DNA of 64,000 nt from Spirometra erinaceieuropaei (GCA_902702965.1 CACRXP010000069.1:972097-1036096), one strand, 5' to 3'; shown: positions 24,199 to 36,500, numbered from the stretch's first letter. Program-made: numbers and translations. Notes: generated from the letters alone by a model not told the origin.

Positions 24199-25181
24199 CA
24201 ATTACTAACTCATAAAATGTCAATCGACATTTCGAAATGCGTTCTAGTTTCGAAAAGATTTATCAAGTCTGACTGTAAAACTCATTATTATGCAGCATAC
24301 ATCTATAATTATCCAGTTAGCTTAGGCTGACGGCTTTTGAATGAACTTTTTTCTGGCTGTATGCAAAAACTATGCTCTGTAAAAGATGACCACTTAAGTA
24401 GCATGTATTTTTTATCAGAGATCTTCAATGCCCTTGAAAACTAAATTATATTTCATAGAAAAGATGCATAGAAATATTAATTAAGTTGCCCCTTTGGTAG
24501 ACAGTTACGTTCTTTTCCAATTTTATGCTCAAAGGAGGGCCATACTTTGGTCTCAAAAACTTTTTAATTCCTGAATAATTTTGCACACGACCTGCTCTTA
24601 CATTTGCATTCAGGGTTTTGAAACTACAAGCTCTGTATTTTCCGTGTACGGAAAACCATCCACTTCTCTACGGTATTAAGAGGGAACTATATGGGGTTCA
24701 TAAACTTAAGCAGTGGATTTTAGCATTATTGTTAATTTACAAGCCACGTTCGTAAATGCAGATAGATGACGTTTTATGAACGGCCAGCTCGTGGTATTAA
24801 AAATCTAACAATTAGAATCTTTTTTGAAACCGAATTATACCCTTGCTTCGAGTATACGATTCGAAGACGTGATTTTGCACAAAATAAGCGAAAAAATGAA
24901 TATATCTATGCATCTTCTCCACGAAATATAATTGAATTTTCAAGGGCATCGAAAATCACTGAGAAAAATGCATGCTCCTTAAGTAGTCATTTTTACAGAG
25001 TATAGTTTTTAAATGCGGCTAGAAAAACGTTCATTTGAAAGCCGACACCCTAAGCTAACTGGATCATTATAGACGGATGCTGCATGATCATGAGTTTTAC
25101 CAGCATACTTGATCAATCTTTTCAAAACAAGAACGCATTTTGAAATTTCTGTTGACATTTCATGAGTTAGTTCACCTACTG
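24199..25181 (-). mobile_element. Palindromic MITE/foldback element, type A, full length, core inverted
   Basis: The ends are CAATTACTAACTCATAAAAT and GAGTTAGTTCACCTACTG-TA. The core reads on the minus strand relative to the other copies: the plus strand has the complement of the TTTCCGTACACGGAAAATAC and ATGTGGCTTG blocks at about 24640-24760. With its neighbour at 23062 it makes a head-to-head pair of palindromes. It ends 522 bp upstream of the first CH-domain exon. Confidence 0.85.
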
Positions 25182-25703
25182 TACTTAGGTAGTTTTGTAG
25201 CACTGCATTATCGAACAGCATGATGCTAAGGTTTTCGACTTTACTTGGTTGTTAGGGCAAAAACAGTAGCTTTTCCTCCGTTTCGTACATCCTCTCTATC
25301 ATTCAGCCTGGATACGAAGGCCCATTACATGAGAGATACATCAAAGGAGCAAAAACTCAAAAATGTTCTAATGAAAGCAAAGATTTTGATCTGTTCGCTA
25401 CCCGTGCATTTTGTGAATAATCTTCTCTTGGTGCTGTTTTCTCTGATAGGCAATCTTATTTTATCTAATCACGTTTTTCTATGGCTGTTTTATATGTAAT
25501 AGTTGTTTTGACCATTCACATTATGTATTACATTTCCTGAATGTCGGCTCTTAAACAATCTAATATTGAAAGTTGCGAAAAGACTGGATGAAAAGTTTCT
25601 GCTTTTTGCATTCACTTTAGTCAACTACAGTAACACTTCAATCCTAGCTACTTCTAGCTCTGTACTTTTTTAAATTGCGTATTTCTGTTCATTTCTTCGA
25701 CAG

Positions 25704-25821
25704 CTATATACAGAGTGGGCAAATCACTATTTGGAAAAGGCAGGATATTCAAGGTTCATCAGTGATCTCCAAAATGACATACGAGACGGACGACTCCTAG
25801 TGGACATTATCCACGCAGTGG
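25704..25821 (+). CDS. NAV: Neuron navigator homologue, exon encoding the start of the CH domain
   Basis: Acceptor tcttcgacag|CTA and donor GTG-G|GTATGT, 118 nt, phase 0 in and phase 1 out. It encodes LYTEWANHYLEKAGY, then SRFISDLQNDIRDGRLLVDI, then IHAV. This is the first half of the calponin-homology domain in the form peculiar to neuron navigators (family pattern YTDWANxxL ... DGxLLxxII). NAV/UNC-53 proteins are large cytoskeletal proteins that guide cell and axon migration through actin and microtubule ends; the single N-terminal CH domain is family knowledge. The match is strong because both the tryptophan block and the DGRLLVDII block are in place and bounded by splice sites. Confidence 0.92.
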
Positions 25822-28694
25822 GTATGTGCGCATCACTTACTGGCTTAACCTCGATCAGTGTCCATTTCTGCCGTTTGAGACAGGTACTTAACTGATTACC
25901 GCTTTCATCACCCACACGGAAACACATTTGGAACTGGAAGTCGGTCATGTGCTCGTTTTGGCGGGCCGATATACCAGAGAGTGTGCATTTTTTGCACATG
26001 CCTTCAAGGTGCCTATTGGCATCCAGCGTTTCAACTTATTTTTCGTCGAAGTTTATGAATAATTCACGTTTAAAATCTACTCCGACACATCCACACTTTT
26101 CACTGCCTAAGAAAATTATCGTGTTCGTTAGTGCTATCAAGTATAAAAAGTCACATATTGGAATATAATTTAAGGACATAAAGCAAAATCACAGGTGTTC
26201 TTACCAGCTCTAATCGAATATTGCCTTTAGGAATGTAAGCAAAGATGGAACCTAGGCCGTGCGACCAAAATTAAATTTACTGACCTTAAATTCGGCTCTT
26301 TCTTCAGTCTTAAATATGCCTTTCTTATTTCTCCAACTTCCCGCCATTTTTTCAGCTTATATCTCGACCTTTCTTGTGCTCACACAACAGAAACTTTATT
26401 CCTCGTTCTCCTATTTGAATGCCCTAAGCAATCTGAAACTCTCGTCTCAGCTACGCAAGAGGAGTTGAAAAATCATTAGTTGTGAATACTTGTTAACAAA
26501 ACGGCAATAGTCTCCAGCATTTAAGGGTTCCTTCATTCGGAAATAGGTGATCAAACTTTCAAATGTGTTAAGTTTTACTTTGGAGATAAAATCTCCTTAT
26601 CAAATTCCTTGGCATCCACAAGCATCGCGTCCTATAAGGAAAGAAAATGTACATCCGAATGCAGGGGCACTTTAAAACCAGCTTGAAATTCGTCAAAAAA
26701 CGCTGTAAAAAGCACCCAACAACTAGGCTCATAATAGGGAATCGTTTTTTGGATACTTACTCGTCAGCTCGAGAAGACTTTGTTGTCCAGACTAGAACAA
26801 CCGACACCTTGCGCCTGTAAAGTGGGCGTTTTCAAAGGCCCCAAATTTGGAAAAGCTAAACATTCAAGTTTCTTGTAGATTATTTAAATGAAAGAAGACA
26901 TGGCCTAGCCGACAATCTAGTTTTGCCGCTAACCAAACTTATACTAAGAAGCAACCTCAGTATAAAAATACAGGAAATCGGGGGCATTCGTCAAAGTTTG
27001 CACAAAATTAGCGAAGCATGCAGTGAGTACCGACTGACCTTTCTCTTTCTTTCAAAACAACACAGCGGCATGTAGCCACACCAAAGCCTTGAAAGAGAGT
27101 AAGTCAGCGTGTGCATCAGTTTCGTATTCAGTTCGCCGCTCTGAGACTGACTAATCAAACCCTCTTTCTCTTTCGCACTGATCTTTACAGAGTTGTAGAA
27201 TGTCTCGGACCATTTACCCCCTCCTATATAAAGTACCAATCGCGTGGTAAGGGAAAGAAAGTGAAACCTAAGAATGATAATTTTCTGCACTGAGAAAATG
27301 CCTGAACATATCATAAAGTCCGATTTTCTTCACACCATAATGAACAGTAGATATACTAACTTGTTAAATGTCAACTGACATTCTGAAATGAGTTTTCGAC
27401 CCAAACAGATCGCTGAAATTGGACTATAACATTTAATACCATATAACATAATTCCAGCATGTTTCAGCTACTTCGGAATGCCGGTCTTAGGATGGATTTC
27501 TTTCTGACCGCCTGCAAAAACTACAAAATAAAAAAATGATTACTTAAGTGTCCTACATTTTTTCATTGATTTAAGATGTCCTTATAAACAAAAATATATC
27601 CGATAGAAAGCAGACATAAAAATATTTACGCTTCTACTTTTTTGTTAAAAAATTGCTTCTCCTTTAAACTTTATTGACGACGGGAGTATAATTCGGTTTT
27701 TAAAAAATTCTTGATTATGCGATTTTTAAGATCGTGAGAAGCCCGCTAAGAAAATACCGTGTCCCCGAATTTCCAAATGTTGCTTGTAAGGTTTATAATA
27801 TTGCTTAAATTCCTTGCTAAAGTTTATGGACCTTGTACGGTCTTCTTTAAATGGCTTATAAAATTGTATGGTTTTCCATACACGTTAAATATTCAGCTTG
27901 TAGTTCGGAAACTTTGAATGTGGGCGTAACGGTAGGTCGGATTCAAAATCTTTCGGGAATCAGAAATTCTTTTAACAACCAAAGTATACCCCTTCATTGA
28001 TAATAAGAATTTAAAGAAGAGGCAATTTTCTACCAAAGTAGTTAAAATTGAATATGTTTATGCCTGTTTTCTACGGAATATATTTTAATTTATAAGAGCA
28101 TCGAAAATTAATGAAAAAATGCATGCCACCTAGGTAGTCATTTTTCTGTAGTGTAGGTTTCTCAGGCTGCCGCAAAAAAGTTCATTCAAAGCCTCTCTGA
28201 GTTATGTTATATGGTGTATAATATTCCAACCCTAGTTAAGCAATCGTTTTGGGTCGAAAACTCAATTCGGAATGTCGGTTAACATTTCATGCGTTAACAC
28301 ATCTACTGCATATTTCCGTGAATCCAAGAATGATATTATTGGTCTCATGGACATTTGATACCACATTGCATGCTGGTGTTGGAGTATTGGGAGGTCTATA
28401 TTTATATTCGTAAGCAGTATCCGTGTACCAACGGAAAGGACTTACTAGCACGTTGTCATCATTTAGGTTATTGTAAAACGATTAAGAGGAGTTTTCTCAG
28501 ATTATGATTAAAGTGCCATTAGCAATTTCGGCTCAGATAACTAGAGTCTTGTTACGAATTCGATAACGCCAATTTGTTCTCTCTTTGGGGTTTAGATTTC
28601 CGCAAAATAACATTGATAGTTTGCCCAACGCTTTGCGTACCTAATATTCATCACGATTAGACATGTTTTAAAACAAAATACCTTCCAATTTCAG
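25822..28694 (+). other. Intron 2 of the NAV-like gene
   Basis: 2.9 kb from GTATGTG to ttccaatttcag. It contains one full palindromic element (27345-28308). The stretches 25822-27340 and 28310-28690 show nothing I can name. Short open frames there, including one antisense across the exon-intron junction, have no family motif. Confidence 0.85.
27345..28308 (+). mobile_element. Palindromic MITE/foldback element, type A, full length
   Basis: Left end CAGTAGATATACTAACTTG and right end GCGTTAACACATCTACTG are inverted repeats. The arms pair (for example CGACCCAAACAGATCGCTG against CAATCGTTTTGGGTCG) and this copy has several private differences. TA is not adjacent on both sides any more. It lies 386 bp before the 41-nt exon, between the two exons of the CH domain. 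Confidence 0.8.
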
Positions 28695-28735
28695 CTAACG
28701 AGAAAGTTCCAATTAGCGCTCAGACGAAAACGCCG
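28695..28735 (+). CDS. NAV: Neuron navigator homologue, 41-nt exon inside the CH domain
   Basis: Acceptor ttccaatttcag|CT and donor CCG|GTAAGT, both good. The two leading bases complete the split codon from the previous exon (G+CT = Ala) and 13 codons follow, giving A-NEKVPISAQTKTP and ending in phase 0. In NAV proteins the CH domain continues with an ANEKI-type block exactly here, so sequence, phase and order all agree. The loop after ANEKV appears a few residues shorter than in vertebrate NAV2, from memory of the family. The exon is far too short to stand out as an open frame. Confidence 0.88.
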
Positions 28736-29929
28736 GTAAGTTGCTTTCCTAATCTTCGTGTTCTGTTTGCTGTTTTCGCGTAGGCGTTCATGCCTTGGTT
28801 GTTATCAATTAATTCGACACCCATATATTTTTTGAACATTATTCTTATCATCTTTTGAATGAACTGAAAATGTTGAAAAAATTGGGAAGAATTTGCCATG
28901 AAATGAATTCGGAAGTGCAATTACAGAAGTTGGCTTTACTTTTCTGTTTCACTTAAAGCCCATTTCAGGTTTCACACACTATAGCGACACGAATGATACC
29001 GTGTTTCTATTGCTTAGTGAAGGCTGCTGCATAAAATTAAATTTCACTTTCATCCAGTTGTATTTTTATGGCCTTGTACTTCTCATAGGGTTAGCAGCTG
29101 ACACATACATATCGAGCTTTCAACGTCCGGTACAGAAACTATTCTGCGTGAATTGTTGGTTGGGCAAAATCATAAGTCACCCCCGGGCAAAGACACCCCA
29201 GCAGATCCTATTAGAACATGCAATTATTGCGCACTTTAGTTATCCAGGTCACTTTGAGATTCGAGATCTTTTTACAAAAAATCAATTTTAGACAGTTTTG
29301 GATCCAATTTTCAGAGTTAGGGGTTAAAGATGGGGTTACGGGTAATGATGTTGCTTATCTACTGCAGGTACGCCTACAACATAAGATCTTAAGTAAAAAT
29401 TTAGAAAAAGTTGGATCTGCTTCTCAGGAAAACTAGAGGATGAATAAGATTCTGCATAGTAGCAGCATCCGGGCTGCACCGGCGTGAGCAATATCGAATG
29501 AAGCTGTTCGCCCTTCACCGCAATTAGCACCCTAATTAGTTTTCCTTCCTGAAACTATTACTTCATGAAGCGGACTTAGGACTCTCAGAAAAAAGAATTT
29601 TCCGGTTTGATCGAAGATCTAAAGTGGAGATTTGGGCCGCATTCATTCAGCTTCAGCGAAAAAGTCATGCAGAATTTACATTCTACTGGAATACAGTCAG
29701 CAGTGCAGAACCACTCGGGAATCTATTAATCTAGTTGAACACCCCGACACGCATGCCGATGGTTACTCTATCAAGAAATTCCGTTCATCACTGCCTCCTG
29801 CAGCTGTCTGTTGGAACTTTTAGTATATCCCTAGTCTGCATGTAAAGATATGTATATATATAAACGGTGTGTGACCAATTTCATGAAAGGAGCGGCATTT
29901 ACGAATAATCACTAGTCACCCGCAAACCG

Positions 29930-30150
29930 ACATGGCGTTGGACTTATAACTAACAAATCACGGGATCGAGCGCGGGGGGTTGAAGACCTCGAGGTTGGGT
30001 ATGACTGACTGACGACGGCTAATACGGCTGAAATGGCCATCCCAGTCTTCCTTGTCTTGGTTCGCCGTTGTGCGTCGGCTGGGGGGGCTCGACCAGTGAG
30101 CGCTCTCTACCGTGGTGTTTACCCGATCACAACCGAAAGGACAGCCAGCC
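29930..30150 (+). mobile_element. SINE-A copy, diverged
   Basis: The head fragment ATGGCGTTGGACTTATAAC TAACAAATCACGGGATCGAG has the same layout as the Met-like head at 39120. The body GGTTGGGTATGACTGACTGA CGACGGCTAATA follows, then a shortened tail (CGCCGTTGTGCGTCGGCTGG) and the end GTGAGCGCTCTCTACC. The first part of the A-box is missing. Confidence 0.75.
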
Positions 30151-31080
30151 GATTGGGACGTCACAGGAACCAAATTTTTTCATAGAACTGCATGTTCACG
30201 GGCCAGTATTTGATTAATAAATTTAAATAGAAGTGCTAGATGCAATCACAAACACACTACTTTTTTGTGTATAAGGCGAGCATTCCTTCCGTCAAATTTC
30301 CTTATGGTTGTTTTTGGTGTCGGAGCATGATGCATTTCAGATCATTTATAAAATGGTTCTGTATACCTCGCGATATTTGGTTTTTTTCAATCCATTGTCC
30401 ATAAAAGTATATTCTGCTCTGTGTTTATCAAAAGCTCCAAAATAAGGCACCTCTGAAAGTTATTTACCGAATTATTGAGTTCGTGGGTTCTGATGCAGCT
30501 GGCCTCTTGCGACGTATCTGTACACTCACCCAGACGGAAATCCTCACCGTCCGGAAAATGAACTGTTACAACGAAAGTCGGCAATTAATATGTCTTAAAT
30601 GAATTAAAATGCCTTCTCCATTAAGCCGCCTCCTTAGAAAACGCTTAAAGTTCGTGTTTTAACGACAAATGTCCGCTCATCTTCCCCTTTGGGGGTTAAG
30701 TCAAAGTTAACATTGGGGCATTTCGTCGGCTTTTTCACCTCCCTGAAATCCAGGAAAAATATTTTGTATGCAGACGGGAGAACTCACTTTCCTCTTTATA
30801 TCAGAGCCTTTTTGTATCTACGATTGTTAATGTTCAAAAAGGTGGTGGTATACATATTAAGATATGGCATAACCATAGTTTCACCATAGTGTCACCATAG
30901 TTTCCAACTTGTGAATAAGGGAAAACTAGAGCGTAAAATTATAATATTGTATGTTTAAGCTTAATACACCTACTTTTTGGAGACCTTTTTGTGGTAAGTT
31001 ATTGAGTATTCGCAGGAAGTGGAAAAAGGTAACAATCGGGAGGTTGCACCCAAACATCCGCCTAACCAAAGCCGCCTCTC

Positions 31081-31533
31081 TTACGGGACAGGTGGTAATA
31101 GGGGTTTTATGTGTGGTGGCTGGTCGGGATGTACGATACTAGCCGACAGAAAGCCTTATTCGAACAGTTGAATGATCGATGCTGGCCCGCTCTCCGTTCG
31201 GTTATTATAAAATGGCTCGCCAAAGGCAGAATAGTGGTAACGGACGACTGGAAGGCCTATAACCGTCTTCCCTTAGAAGGCTATCTACATTTCTCTGTCA
31301 ACCACTCAAAGAACTTCAAGGACCCTGCCACCGCACGGCACACAAATGCCATTGAGGCATACTGGAGTAGATTGAAAAGGAAACTCCTCGAAGGAGGCCC
31401 TGTATGTGGTCAAGATTTGTGAGCTCACATAGACGAATTACAGTATCGCCTTTGGTTTGGCCTCAATGCCATGTCTTTGACAGATGCCTGGGAACTGTTC
31501 CTGTCCCATGTTGTGCAGACTTATCCTATTTAA
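31081..31533 (+). pseudogene. Merlin-superfamily (IS1595/ISXO2-like) transposase fossil
   Basis: The frame from about 31102 to 31533 encodes FYVWWLVGMYDTSRQKALFE, then a region with VVTDDWKAYNRLPLEGYLHF, then SVNHSKNFKDP, RHTNAIEAYWSRLKRKLLEG and, after an in-frame TGA at 31420-31422, AHIDELQYRLWFGLNAMSL to a TAA at 31531. The DDW, NHSxNFxDP and HTNxIExxW blocks are the second Asp and the Glu of the DDE triad of Merlin transposases, which cut and paste DNA elements. The N-terminal part with the first catalytic Asp is not recognisable, and stops (TAATAG at about 31096) interrupt the remnant. It is dead and unrelated to the host gene. Confidence 0.8.
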
Positions 31534-33254
31534 AAGTGATTTTGTTTAGTAATAAACTGCCATAATGCAAATGTATGCCGTATATTCAGGTGTACGTGTG
31601 TAACGATGGGGAATGTTGGGTAACAGTGACCATTGTCCATGTAACCTTCTGCGATGTTCGTTCGGCCAGCCCAGGTTAGACCGTCGCGGAAAGTCCAAGT
31701 AGTGCGTGATAGTAGGCCTGCAACCGCTGATATAGCCTGAAGGCGTTTGAGTCCATTGTTAAAGGTATTAATTCGGATTTTTTGGGTGTCATCCCTCCTA
31801 CTGTTATCGTGGAAAAATAACGGAACATGCATAGTGTTAGCAGTAGGCGTTATTGCTGTGTTTTAGGGCGTGAAATCACGCGGAATCGCAAATCTGACTT
31901 TCTAAAGCTGATAGAATGTCTAGTTTTCCAAAATTAATCTGTTTACTTATAACCTGATTCATCTGACTTACGTGGAGAAAAAGCAATTTTCAAACGCGAA
32001 AAGTTCTATTTGGTACAACCCTCGGTTTCAGATGACTGTTTTTTCACAGAAAAGTATATGCAGATGCGCATACTTAGTATAGGAAAGCTATATGCATTGG
32101 ACACTACCCGAATACAAGTTGACGTAGATTTTTGTACAGATATGTAAACGTATTTTCCGATTTATTTATTTTTAAAAATATTTATGCGTGCAAATGTATT
32201 ACTTTGCGGAATAGGATGGGCGAATAAGTAAAATGTGCGGCATTTTAGCTGCTAACAGCTAATCGTCCCAATTTTCACACGCATAGTTATGTAGATTAGA
32301 CATATTACCGATTAGGGAAAAGAGACTAAGCTGTCAGCAATTTTTCTGTGTGAATTCGGCTTTATATTCCCTAGCGGCCAAAGCCGTGACTTGAGCTTTC
32401 CCTTTGAAATACTTTTCTCTTCAGCTTTCAGCACAAATCAGACAAATCGTCAGATTTCACCAATCACCCATTCATGCCTGGAGTACTCGTTTAATCCCAC
32501 GAATTTCCTCTTGTCCTCTTTCTAAAACAGGACAATTCCGATAGACAAAATGTGCGATCGAGACAAGTGTTAGCCAGCTTTCTGTCCCCTAAACCCCCAT
32601 TCTGAGAGCCGGGTAAAAATGTCGTAGAAGGAAAGCTAATTTTACCTTCTTTTAAACACTTCTTGTAGTCTACGCTGTCTTGCGGGTAGATCTACTTTCA
32701 GTGTAGATTATTAAATTTAAAAACTCGCACGATTGCCAAATCTAGGCCTTTTGTCAGACAAAGCGATTGTGTACACGCCTGCCAGACCCTCATTAACAGC
32801 CTAGGAGACGGAGCAGGGGAAGTTAGTTTGGGGTTGAAGTACACAACTCATCCTCACCTAAAAACCTGGTCTCGGACACGAAGAGTTACCCAAATCAACT
32901 TCTGTTCTGTTTACCATTCAAGAGGCTCATTGAGCAATAGCCTCTGAGGGCATAAAATTCTCTCCGCGAGATTTAATTTACACGCACTACTATTTGTCAA
33001 ACTGTAAATTACGTATTAATCGCATTAAAGGTGTGTGCATTTGCACGGTTAGATGCCAAATTTAAAAAAACTTTATCAAAATTTTCTCTGCGCTAGCAGC
33101 AGAGGCTTCTAAAGTTAATTTAAAACTGGGGAGTTGCAATCGCTTTTGGTATCAAAATGAATGATCATTTGGCAGGGGCATGGTTTATAGTCGAGGTAAC
33201 TTACAACGGAGGGGGACTCATTTTAAGCAAAAGAGTTGAACATCTAAAATCTTT

Positions 33255-33286
33255 TTGACATTTCACATGTTGATCCACCGTACTGG
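33255..33286 (+). mobile_element. Possible right-end fragment of a palindromic element
   Basis: GACATTTCACATGTTGATCC ACCGTACTG resembles the type A right terminus (GACATTTCATGAGTT.ACCCACCTACTG). Only about 30 bases match and no arm sequence is evident upstream, so this may be chance or a strongly eroded solo end. Confidence 0.35.
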
Positions 33287-33319
33287 CTCTAATTAAAAAG
33301 GAGAGCACTATTTTTTTCA

Positions 33320-33540
33320 TGTAATAATAATAATAATAATAGTAAATTAATGTAATGCCCCTTTGTAGGCATAGCCGATGACAATTTTAAAGCATCTTGA
33401 TCACACTCACTCAACAGCCACCGCGAATTTTTTTTATGTAGTTCTCTGGCACGTCCAAATTAATATCGCCAGTTACTTTCTTCTGGCACAATTGCTCTCC
33501 GGAGTAATCAACTTCGGCCATAAGCCATAGCCTAACCGGT
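33320..33540 (+). repeat. Unnamed dispersed repeat D, copy 2 (longest)
   Basis: Begins with an ATAATAATAATAATAATAG run, then TAATGCCCCTTTGTAGGCAT, CATCTTGATCACACTCACTC, AACAGCCACCGCGAA, TCTCTGGCACGTCCAAATTA and CTGGCACAATTGCTCTCCGG AGTAA. The block order agrees with 9075-9230 and with the minus strand of 45110-45310. The simple-repeat end could be the tail of a retroposon read from the other side. No coding capacity is visible. Confidence 0.6.
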
Positions 33541-36500
33541 CATTTCTGTCTTCGAATCTGTGAAAGTTCAAAATACACGAACCTCTTACTTCCTTTCTGC
33601 ATCAGGGCTGATAAAACCTTTTTCGCTCTACCTGCTAATGTCGACTCTCTAGATGAGATGATCGACACTAAAGCGATCTTGTCAAGCTTTTGTTTTAGGG
33701 CCTGAGTTTTATAAGTTCCACCCCAAATTGACTTTTTCGTCCTCATTGATTGCCTGACTGATAAAATCTCCAAAATAAGAGCGTTAAATCTTCCATTTGT
33801 TGACTGTTGGACTGCTTATTTACTAACTGAAATATACTTCTTGGACAACCCAATCTTTTTAAACTAGATTCTTTCTATGAAAATATCAAGAAAATTAAGA
33901 TAAGTAAAAAGATTTTTTCTGACTATCTGAGACATATTTCTGTAAAAATGACACCAAAAAGGCAAAAAACGTCCAAAATACTTGACTTTACTGTCTTTAC
34001 AGGAAAAGTGTCTAGATCTGAAATCTAAATTTTACACTTTATAACCGATTTTAAGCGTTACAAGAGGACGCCTTTTAGCCAATGTTGGCATGACTTTCGA
34101 CGGTAACTTCGGCCTCACTCAAGTGGTTTACTAACCCTCTTCGTCACGCAACATGAATTATAGCAAGGTTACATTACCCATTAGCCACTAAAAGCATACT
34201 GGGAGACCGATATAAATACTCGCACTTAGTGACTGGGTCAAGCCGTTTCTGGGAAGGACTGGTAAGCCTGATTCTCCTTCACGGTTTAGAGGCGTGAGAA
34301 ACGACAGGGGGTGGGAGGCTTAACTGCATGTAAGCCGTTTTTCGTGCACACCGACTCAAGGTGATCTATATGTTACTGAGTAAGTAAAATCGCTCTGGCT
34401 AATTACAGTGAGTCAATCCTCAACTAGTCAAAAGGGCAGCTGAACGAACGCTGGTCGTTTATTATCTTGCATCACATCTATTTTGACTTTTAAGTACAAT
34501 CAAATACGTAGTTCACCCCGCTCGAAGTGGCCGAGGACATATGAGACAACGCTGAGGGGAGAGTTAGTAAGTACTTCAAGCATGATAAGTTTTCTTGCCC
34601 TGATTTAGAGTTGCGCAAATGTTCACACATGAATACTAAAGACCAATTAACGAACATACGAACGTTGTCAATGAAATTACGTCGAGTCAGTTCATTCTTA
34701 TAGGAACGAGAGAAATAAGAGATAGTAAGTTAGGTGACAGCGAGGGCTAGTGGGGGAAGAAGAGGGGCCGACATTTAACCATGACAGGCGTGGAGCTCGT
34801 ACCAGGTTCTTTCGTACGTACAAGACCTGATTTCGTTACTTAATACCAGTCGCCTCAGCTGCTGCTAGCGGAAGTTGACCCAGTGCCTTAGGGTATTTTA
34901 ATGTGACCTTGTAAATCACATGTAAGGTTTCGTTGGGAGGTCCACACGGTACGCACAATCAACAATGACCTCTAGAATGACACTGTGTAAACCTTAAAGT
35001 TCCGCCTTTTATCGATTATGCCGGAAGCTGTTTCGTTATTCTTTTGAAGAGGCACCTACTCCTTCTACCACAAAACCCGCTCCATAAGAGCAGGTGAAGG
35101 AGTAAATACACGCGGAGGTGGTCAGAGCTGGCAGCATATTCTTACTATGTCCGTGTAAAACAGGTTTGGTCAAGAATACTACTCGAACTCTTACCGCTAG
35201 GAGGGCTCGTCAAGCATCCTGTTCAAGGAGTCGTCTAAAGAGTTCGCTCGCTGCATCCCCTTGAAACAGGACTTTCCTCCATTAGTCTTTTTGCATCCCC
35301 CGTGTATGCAGCAAAGCTGTCAGGATACCCGTTCTCGCGAAACAGGTTCTGTATCTTTGCAAATTCCTCGTCGTTGCTGTCCGTCGAACGCAAAATAGAC
35401 TAAACGCAGTATTCTTCCTCCGACTCCAGTTCAGCATTCGTGAACCAAACGGTTTGTTTTTTGCCGTTAGCCTGGGTTTCGGCCTAAATCATGCGTTTCA
35501 AGTAGGCTCTCAGACGTCAAAAACGTACTACTGCATTCAAAGAGCTCATTTTTGGCAGTAGCAGGTGCTAGGAGGAATTAACGTCCATTTCTGTCAATCG
35601 ACTATGCTGTCCTGGTTGGACAGGGCAGTATGGATCCCCATGTTACAGGTGGCCTCCCCATAAAGTGGGGGGACTAAGTGTCATTGGGATCCACCCAAGG
35701 TCATCTACAGTATGGACACATCCATATTCCGACTACTGTTCAGGGATGCGCACCTCTAAGCTGCCTAGCTGGCTACATTTCCTCATAAAATTTAAACGCA
35801 TGCTTTCACTTTCATCGGAAAACGAAATGTATTACTGTCGCTAATGCTGCAAACTCTCCGAGGGGTAAATTTTGGAGTGAAACCGTCTAAAAGCCTTTTT
35901 TGTCCAGCCCTGCCGACTGTCTCATCTGTCTGCTGCTATCACGGTGTCTGTTGCCTTTCGCTATTTGGACGTGGCGCCGCATACGTTGATATCGTGACGA
36001 GAAAATGAAAAGTTCCCGGCAGATACTTGCGTTGAAAGTTCTATTTTTTTAATCCGCCCTGTTCCGCGAAAGGCCGGCGTCCCCAACGCATAACACACTG
36101 CACGCGCACATCGAGTCGAGTAGATGTTGTTGCGACTCCTCTATTTCGCGGCATCGCAACGGCCAAGGTTTATTCGCCCAAAGCCGAGAGAGAAATTCGA
36201 TTTATTTCTCTCGCGATGCAGTTATTGCGTTTGTGTTTCGGTTGGGTGATTTTAAGTACGATTATATGTCGAGTAGACATAAAGTCATTCTGTAATTGTA
36301 AACAGTACATCGTTAGCCTGCCAGTCCTGCCGCCTGAAGTTAAGAGCCGCTTGTCAGGAAGTCACAATTTCCGCTCGTGTATATCCTACCTAATCAGCAC
36401 TCAACTGCTAACTAACGTCGAAGATGAGATGTTTATTCTTAAATTTTCAGCCGCAGACTAGAAGGATGTGCGCATTTTGGATGGTTTGTTTCTAATTGAG

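Larger units (their letters stand above)
122..25703 (+). other. Intron 1 of the NAV-like gene, repeat-filled
   Basis: About 25.6 kb between donor AAA|GTAAGC and acceptor tcgacag|CTA. It holds the palindromic elements, SINEs, Penelope ends and dispersed repeats listed separately. I see no supported gene or structured feature in these stretches: 1430-3540, 4165-5485, 5940-9070, 9335-10280, 10865-13250, 13450-14070, 15770-18365, 19350-19745, 19820-23060 and 25185-25700. Short open frames occur there, but they lack family motifs, splice context or length. Confidence 0.55.

Noticed and set aside
36188..36212. Hairpin GAGAGAAAT/ATTTCTCTC as a regulatory structure
   Set aside because: Nine base pairs of low-complexity purine sequence in a large AT-rich window are likely by chance.
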